A DNA stretch of 64,000 nucleotides from JBBTDV01 sp038042605. GTDB taxonomy: Bacteria > Bdellovibrionota > UBA1018. Location of the stretch: NCBI GenBank assembly GCA_964358645.1, contig CAYHPW010000006.1:1-64000 (forward strand). Reading direction: 5' to 3'. A program made the translations under genes and the position numbers. Of this stretch, positions 59,939 to 64,000 are shown piece by piece. Within the stretch, counting starts at the first letter, position 1. The number at the start of each line of letters is the position of its first letter. The notes beneath the pieces are model-generated. The model was not told the DNA's origin and did not search any database. It was given only the letters and a program-made list of their open reading frames with translations.

Positions 59939-60426
59939 AAAGACTTCATACCACCGATTTTTGCACCCTTTAAAACGCGTACAAATCGTCTGTAATTATT
60001 TTTTAAAAACAACGCCCCCGGCGTGCATGAACCACATAAAATCGCGCTAGTACGAGCGCGCACGCGCAGCCACTAGTGCCTTTAAGGGTGAGCCACCATA
60101 CGACGCGAAAATTTCTCAAAACTACGTCAAGATAAATCTATTTTGCTTGTGTATTATTTTCCTGAGAAAATCCAGATTTCGGATCTAGCGCGCGGCCTCT
60201 TAAAATCCAGCCACACCGCCATGGCTGGTGGCCCTGACCATTGGGTCGGCCGGAGTGGGTCACTTCCACAGGAGATCTGTTTTATAAAACACGCGCAAAA
60301 AATTCATATTCGATCCTTAAGTTCTTAGATGGCGAGGAAAGAAACACCATGTGATGTGCTCTGCCACTAAATACTGACTGGGTACCGGGTTACGGGTTTA
60401 TCTTCTAGCTAAGAGTAAATTAGCTC
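59939..60426. other. Gene-poor region with small hairpins
   Basis: About 490 bases. The 5' end of the HNH gene faces left, and the 3' end of the protease-like gene is on the right, so the region should hold the HNH promoter and a terminator. Hairpins seen: CGCGCT/AGCGCG at 60043-60060 (six-base arms), CCAGCCA/TGGCTGG at 60207-60228 (seven-base arms), and CTAAGAG/CTCTTAG ending at 60430, which overlaps the stop of the protease-like gene. No reliable gene was found; a 61-codon plus-strand frame at 60143 has no supporting features. Confidence 0.5.
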
Positions 60427-61563
60427 TTAGTGTGTAATCTCCAGGCACCAATTTGTTTCCATCTTGATCGCGTTCGTGGGGCAGGAGCCGCCTGAGGCGC
60501 CCCGGCTTTTAATAAGGTTTTTTACCTGGCCGTTTACCTGGCTATCTACCAGGCTATCTACCAGGCTATCTAATGGATAAGCTTGTGCGGAAAACGGCGG
60601 TGGATTTTCAAGGCGCGAGCTTCGGCGCGTGGCCTTGAAGTTACCGAGTAATACATAAGCTTGGGCCGGGTATGGTTTAGGAAAGAAACGCGCTTTTTGA
60701 AATTCAACAAAGCTTGTTTTAAAATCTTGGCAGGCCGGAGGTAGCGCGGAGGCTGATGCCGCTACTTTTAAAATAGTATCAATACGCGCGATACCGGATT
60801 GTGTGGCGATTGAAGCCCCACGGCTAATAAGCTTATTAAGAATATCCTGATCACATATGTGGTAAAGATAATAGAAGTACTGTAGCACATGTCCGTAGCG
60901 GGCAAGTCTTAATGATTTTTCTTCCGCACTTTCTGTGGAGTTTTCGTGTACCTTAAGGTCGGCCGTGAGAGAAGTTTCTGGTATGGAAAAACCACTAAGC
61001 AATGCACGGTTTTGGTACTTGGTCACGATGTATTCAGCAAGTAGGGCTGCGCCTTCGCGGACCCAGCTTTCTTCCCGGGGCTGATTGAAATAGTGAACAA
61101 GATGCGTGAGTTCGTGTGTAAGAATCCTTAATCTTTCGTCGGCAATTGTCAGTGCGCTTTCGCGTACCATTATGGCGGGGATGGCAGGGTCGCCATTTTC
61201 CTGGAGCTTTAGATCCGGTGAGAAGTAGCCTTCGGTGGGTGGGTTTACGGGTGATGCGCCAGAGGCGTCACTAGAAGTATTGGTAGTGCGGGTATCGCCT
61301 AGCTTGCCTTCAATAATAACTCCCCATTTTTTAGGGAGTCTTTCTTTAAAAAGAGGGTGTTCTTTGAGTAGGGCCAGGTCTGGTTTTAATGATGTAATAT
61401 TTAAAGAAGTACCTCTAAACAAGACAGAAACCCCAGGAATGACATCACGGTAATAGCGCTTATTGTCTTCTAAGACGTCACTTGAGTGAGCATTAATAGC
61501 TATAAAAAACCAGATAAATAAGATAACTATATGAAATCCTTTAATTTTAATCATAACTGCCAT
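60427..61563 (-). CDS. Secreted or membrane-anchored HELTH metalloprotease-like protein
   Basis: About 378 residues from ATG 61563 (an ATG at 61554 is also possible). A membrane helix/signal is followed by a domain with zinc motif HELTH and a second conserved Glu in REGAALLAEYIV about 25 residues later. The pattern is that of gluzincin-like (peptidase MA) proteins. The C-terminal end has a tandem repeat (DSLV units) and two cysteines (CPTN, NWCLE). The longer frame from 61623 is rejected: it would place the perfect palindrome at 61586-61601 inside coding sequence. It is divergent from the TIGR02147 gene. Confidence 0.72.
   Translation of the reverse strand: MAVMIKIKGFHIVILFIWFFIAINAHSSDVLEDNKRYYRDVIPGVSVLFRGTSLNITSLKPDLALLKEHPLFKERLPKKWGVIIEGKLGDTRTTNTSSDASGASPVNPPTEGYFSPDLKLQENGDPAIPAIMVRESALTIADERLRILTHELTHLVHYFNQPREESWVREGAALLAEYIVTKYQNRALLSGFSIPETSLTADLKVHENSTESAEEKSLRLARYGHVLQYFYYLYHICDQDILNKLISRGASIATQSGIARIDTILKVAASASALPPACQDFKTSFVEFQKARFFPKPYPAQAYVLLGNFKATRRSSRLENPPPFSAQAYPLDSLVDSLVDSQVNGQVKNLIKSRGASGGSCPTNAIKMETNWCLEITH
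60523..60570 (-). repeat. Tandem 12-base repeat within the protease-like gene
   Basis: Four imperfect copies of a 12-base unit read on the plus strand as TACCAGGCTATC, with copies at 60523, 60535, 60547 and 60559. Two are identical and adjacent. In the gene they encode the four-residue unit DSLV/DSQV/NGQV. The region is disordered and near the C terminus, so copy number could change length without loss of the frame. Confidence 0.7.
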
Positions 61564-61585
61564 TTCTTCATCCACCAAGCTCTGA

Positions 61586-61601
61586 CGAAACGATCGTTTC
61601 G
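61586..61601. promoter_or_regulatory. 16-base perfect palindrome CGAAACGATCGTTTCG
   Basis: A perfect palindrome in the 107-base gap between the divergent HELTH protease-like gene (start 61563) and the TIGR02147 gene (start 61671). It is a plausible operator controlling one or both. Its length and symmetry make chance less likely than for the shorter repeats. Confidence 0.6.
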
Positions 61602-61633
61602 CATATTTTTCATAGTTCGTCAAATAATTGTTG

Positions 61634-61645
61634 CGTAGCGCTACG
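61634..61645. promoter_or_regulatory. 12-base perfect palindrome CGTAGCGCTACG
   Basis: A second palindrome in the same divergent gap, 26 bases before the TIGR02147 ATG. It could be a second operator for a dimer, perhaps the TIGR02147 protein itself. No binding data. Confidence 0.5.
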
Positions 61646-61670
61646 TTTATGGATTATTACTGGCCGCGTT

Positions 61671-62735
61671 ATGAATTCGATAGAAAAGGAGACATTAATA
61701 ACCCCCAGCAAAGAGTATCTCATCGGGCCGATCTCCCCCCAGCGGCCTGATGAGATACCTAATGAGATACAAGGCGAGATGCAGACGCGTGAGGATGGGT
61801 CTAAGACCCCGCCGCCACTTGCGCCTGCCGTTATGCCGGAGCTCTTTTGCTTTCAGGATTATCGTAAATTTTTAAAGGAGTGGTTTGAATATAAGAAGCG
61901 CGTTCAGCCTGGGTACTCTGGAGCTTTGTTTGCGCGTCAGGCGGGGCTTAGCTCCCATACCCTTCTTGGGATGGTGATCCGCGGGGAGAGAAATCTTGGC
62001 TACGAAACCATCCGTTCATTCATCAAGGCGCTAAATCTAAAAGCGCGCGAGAAAATATATTTTGAAAAACTTGTTCTTTTCAACCAGGCCAAATCGTCCG
62101 AGGACCGCGCTGATTATTTTGAGCAGCTTGTAACTCTTGCCCAGGGCGAGGGCCGTGGGCTGCTAACTCAGATCCAGGATTATGCAAAATACTTATCCCA
62201 TTGGTACACGGCCGCGGTTCACGAGCTTGTTAATCTTGATGATTTCAAGGCTGACCCTGATTGGATTGTAAGAAAGCTTAAGCGAAAAATCACGGCAAAA
62301 GAGGCTACGGATGCCTGGGCGCTTCTTTTACAGCTTGGTATGGTGAAGCTTAACCCTGTGACCGGACGCTTTGAAGTCACAAACAAAGCGATGGACTTTG
62401 ATCCCGGTACAGTGAGCTTTGCGATCCGTAATTTTCACAAGGAATTCTTGGACCGCGCCAAAGATGCGATAGATCACGAGTCATTAGAAGAGCGCGAGCT
62501 TTCGTCGCTTACGATCGCGCTATCAGAGAAAGAGCTGGGCGAGCTCAGACAGAAAGTAAAAGAATTTAGAAAGGCCATTAATCTTGCTTTTAGTACCGGT
62601 GCTGCAAATGAGGCAGTCACACCGGAGAAAAAGCATGTTGTATCCGTCAATACGCAGGTTCTGCTTTTGACGGAGAATCAGTCACGCCTCAATAACCAAA
62701 ATAGAGAGAAAAAAGAGAAGGAGATAGGAAAATGA
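61671..62735 (+). CDS. TIGR02147-family regulator-like protein (right pair)
   Basis: 354 residues. A polar N-terminal extension of about 50 residues precedes the TIGR02147 core: FQDYRKFLKEWFEYKKR, then GALFARQAGLSSHTLLGMVIRGERNLGYETI, with a helix-turn-helix-like segment, and KAREKIYFEKLVLFNQAK. The C-terminal half is helical and includes a region like LLQLGMVKLNPVTGRFEVTN, the same position as in the left copy. The last four bases overlap the start of the secreted gene. The ATG has no good ribosome site, but the next possible in-frame start would remove little. Confidence 0.85.
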   Translation: MNSIEKETLITPSKEYLIGPISPQRPDEIPNEIQGEMQTREDGSKTPPPLAPAVMPELFCFQDYRKFLKEWFEYKKRVQPGYSGALFARQAGLSSHTLLGMVIRGERNLGYETIRSFIKALNLKAREKIYFEKLVLFNQAKSSEDRADYFEQLVTLAQGEGRGLLTQIQDYAKYLSHWYTAAVHELVNLDDFKADPDWIVRKLKRKITAKEATDAWALLLQLGMVKLNPVTGRFEVTNKAMDFDPGTVSFAIRNFHKEFLDRAKDAIDHESLEERELSSLTIALSEKELGELRQKVKEFRKAINLAFSTGAANEAVTPEKKHVVSVNTQVLLLTENQSRLNNQNREKKEKEIGK

Positions 62736-63994
62736 AAAGAGGAGTAATTGCTTTAACAATAGGAGCCGCGTTGTTTGCGGGAGTGTTTTCAACCTCTGTG
62801 TCTGCGCGTGAAGCCCAGGGAATCGGAGTGGGAAACGGTGGCAGCACTAACCGCGCGCAGTACATCGAAAAACTTAAGTCAGAAATGTTTGGTGCGCAAA
62901 GGAATGCAAGCGGGCCACTGGATGATCTTTATGACTGGTGCTCGCGTGTAACAAGGGTGCTTGGAAGGGAACTAAGCCGCGCTGAGCTTCAGATCCAGTA
63001 TGAGCGCATGGAATCAGCCAAAGAAATCCTAATGGACGCGCTGGTTGCGGCATCTCAGTCGCTAGATATGGACCCTCAGACAGGGAGCCCGACGATTAAA
63101 AGAATGATCGACCGCGGAGTGATCTATGCGGACGCGCTTGGGCAGGAGCTGTCTAAAAATGGGTCATCACGGTTGGATTCGCTTACGGAATTACATTTTC
63201 TCACAGGATACATCCAGCTCATCATTAAAACAGAAAACGAGCTTGATCGCCCGTTTTATCTGCCATACGTGCATCGGTACAACCGCTGTGGGTCATGTCC
63301 TCCGGAGTTCAACCTTCCTGCGTTCATGCGGAAGTATTTTGAGATCGCCAAGGCTGAGCTTCGTTTTATCCTGACACAGTTTACTAATATGGATAACGTG
63401 GGAGGCAGACTCATGGTCACACCTGTGGGTAATCCCATCGCATTTCTTAAGCTTGCTGAGCTTGGCTCTGGATTTATTGCCGATGAAATAGCCAATACGT
63501 TTGATTCATACCGCAATGCTTGTTCGATCAGGGATCTGGTGGCGCTGTCTGAAACACTAAGGGACTTCAACGTCTTTGGTGACCGCACTGTATTCCCGAA
63601 TGTCCCCTGGGCGCTCACGCAAAGCGCGGTCGAGTTAGATAGGATTCTTATGGAGCTTGGTTCCATTAGGCCTAACCCGATTGGCGGTAACGAAGGAGTT
63701 CAGACGGTGGAGCTGCTTTCCGGCAGTTTGCATCTTGATGAAGCCGAGATGAAATCGGTACGCCTCGGTGGCACTACAGCTATCCAAAAACTGTTTGTCC
63801 AGGCTGAAGCCTACCGCTCGGATGCGACTATTGAGGTCATCGTTAACGGCGAAGTCAAAGGGACCTTGTACCTCCCGGCGCGGGATCCGTCTTATGTGGT
63901 GACCATTGCGGATACGGCGGGTTCCATCGAGTTTAGACACGTCCGTGGCGGAAGGGTTCAAATCCGCTCGGTACGTGCGGTGATTTCGAATTAA
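62732..63994 (+). CDS. Secreted GNGG protein of the right TIGR02147 pair
   Basis: 420 residues with a signal peptide (MKRGVIALTIGAALFAGVFSTSVSA). The mature N terminus has GIGVGNGGSTNRAQY, the same Gly-Asn-Gly-Gly feature as the left pair's secreted protein. A central helical domain includes a CGSCPPEF element, and the C-terminal ~100 residues are strand-rich (SGSLHLDEAEMKSVRLGG, GTLYLPARDPSYVV). No HExxH is seen. The start overlaps the regulator by 4 bases. The gene ends at a TAA at 63992-63994, six bases before the window edge. No family is recognised beyond the pairing. Confidence 0.8.
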   Translation: MKRGVIALTIGAALFAGVFSTSVSAREAQGIGVGNGGSTNRAQYIEKLKSEMFGAQRNASGPLDDLYDWCSRVTRVLGRELSRAELQIQYERMESAKEILMDALVAASQSLDMDPQTGSPTIKRMIDRGVIYADALGQELSKNGSSRLDSLTELHFLTGYIQLIIKTENELDRPFYLPYVHRYNRCGSCPPEFNLPAFMRKYFEIAKAELRFILTQFTNMDNVGGRLMVTPVGNPIAFLKLAELGSGFIADEIANTFDSYRNACSIRDLVALSETLRDFNVFGDRTVFPNVPWALTQSAVELDRILMELGSIRPNPIGGNEGVQTVELLSGSLHLDEAEMKSVRLGGTTAIQKLFVQAEAYRSDATIEVIVNGEVKGTLYLPARDPSYVVTIADTAGSIEFRHVRGGRVQIRSVRAVISN

Positions 63995-64000
63995 AGGAGA

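Noticed and set aside
60143..60328. 61-codon plus-strand frame upstream of the protease-like gene
   Set aside because: No ribosome site or signal peptide, and no plausible neighbour.
61564..61623. 20-residue N-terminal extension of the HELTH protein
   Set aside because: It would include the 16-base palindrome and lacks signal-peptide features, so the later ATG is used.

Overview
The window (~45% GC, densely packed) looks chromosomal and most likely comes from a Bdellovibrionota-type bacterium (formerly grouped with Deltaproteobacteria). This is an inference. It rests on two TIGR02147-family regulators each fused by overlap to a gene for a secreted protein, a DUF222-like HNH endonuclease, DUF507, ElbB, an Rsm22-type methyltransferase, NtrC-type two-component genes, and a long housekeeping core typical of Gram-negatives. 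No rRNA, tRNA, CRISPR array or intact insertion sequence was recognised.

Layout. 1-8.8 kb: exopolysaccharide locus, with a divergent initiating phosphoglycosyltransferase (WecA/MraY family) plus a partial gene on the minus strand, and a Wzc-like chain-length/tyrosine kinase, a short SLBB export protein and three GT4 glycosyltransferases on the plus strand, the last frameshifted. 8.8-15.1 kb: EpmA-like EF-P lysyl ligase, a histidine kinase/sigma-54 activator pair, a Nudix hydrolase, a small membrane or outer-membrane protein and a ROK sugar kinase. 15.1-22.5 kb: FtsK, a small secreted protein, CCA-adding enzyme, an NFACT/RqcH homologue, a DUF167 protein and an RlmI-like methyltransferase. 22.6-30 kb: ElbB, Rsm22-like methyltransferase, then a cluster with a degenerate biotin carboxylase-biotinyl fusion, a small protein, MurJ and DUF507. 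30-36.4 kb: secreted M4 metalloprotease, MltD-like transglycosylase, aspartate kinase and a Rossmann-fold protein. 36.3-48.8 kb: one 14-gene minus-strand run with two themes, nucleoside catabolism (deoC, deoB, deoA, PNP, cdd, MTA/SAH-type deaminase) and ribosome/glycolysis housekeeping (rplU, rpmA, obg, nadD, rsfS, gpmI, pfkA, comF). 49-52 kb: a long RNase E/G preceded by a ~380-nt leader able to fold.

The right end (52-64 kb) is more accessory. It holds two copies of the same two-gene arrangement, a TIGR02147 regulator immediately followed, with overlapping reading frames, by a secreted protein with a G-N-G-G motif near its mature N terminus. One copy lies in a four-gene minus-strand operon (54.7-52.0 kb); the other (61.7-64.0 kb) is divergent from a secreted HELTH metalloprotease-like gene. 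Perfect palindromes lie in both upstream regions. Between them are a methylthioribose/deoxyribose salvage pair (class II aldolase and MtnA), an overlapping cassette of GHKL ATPase, STAS-like protein and Cys-rich peptide behind a decayed gene, and a frameshifted HNH endonuclease gene.

How genes work together: the deo set plus PNP and the MTA/SAH-type deaminase, with MtnA and the aldolase further right, could take nucleosides and 5'-modified nucleosides to central metabolism, entering glycolysis at PfkA and GpmI level. This suits an organism that feeds on other cells' nucleic acids, but the lifestyle is not shown by the sequence. The strongest candidates for something undescribed are the TIGR02147/secreted-protein pairs, the overlapping ATPase-STAS-Cys-peptide cassette, and the biotin carboxylase-like fusion that has lost both its catalytic and its biotinylation residues.
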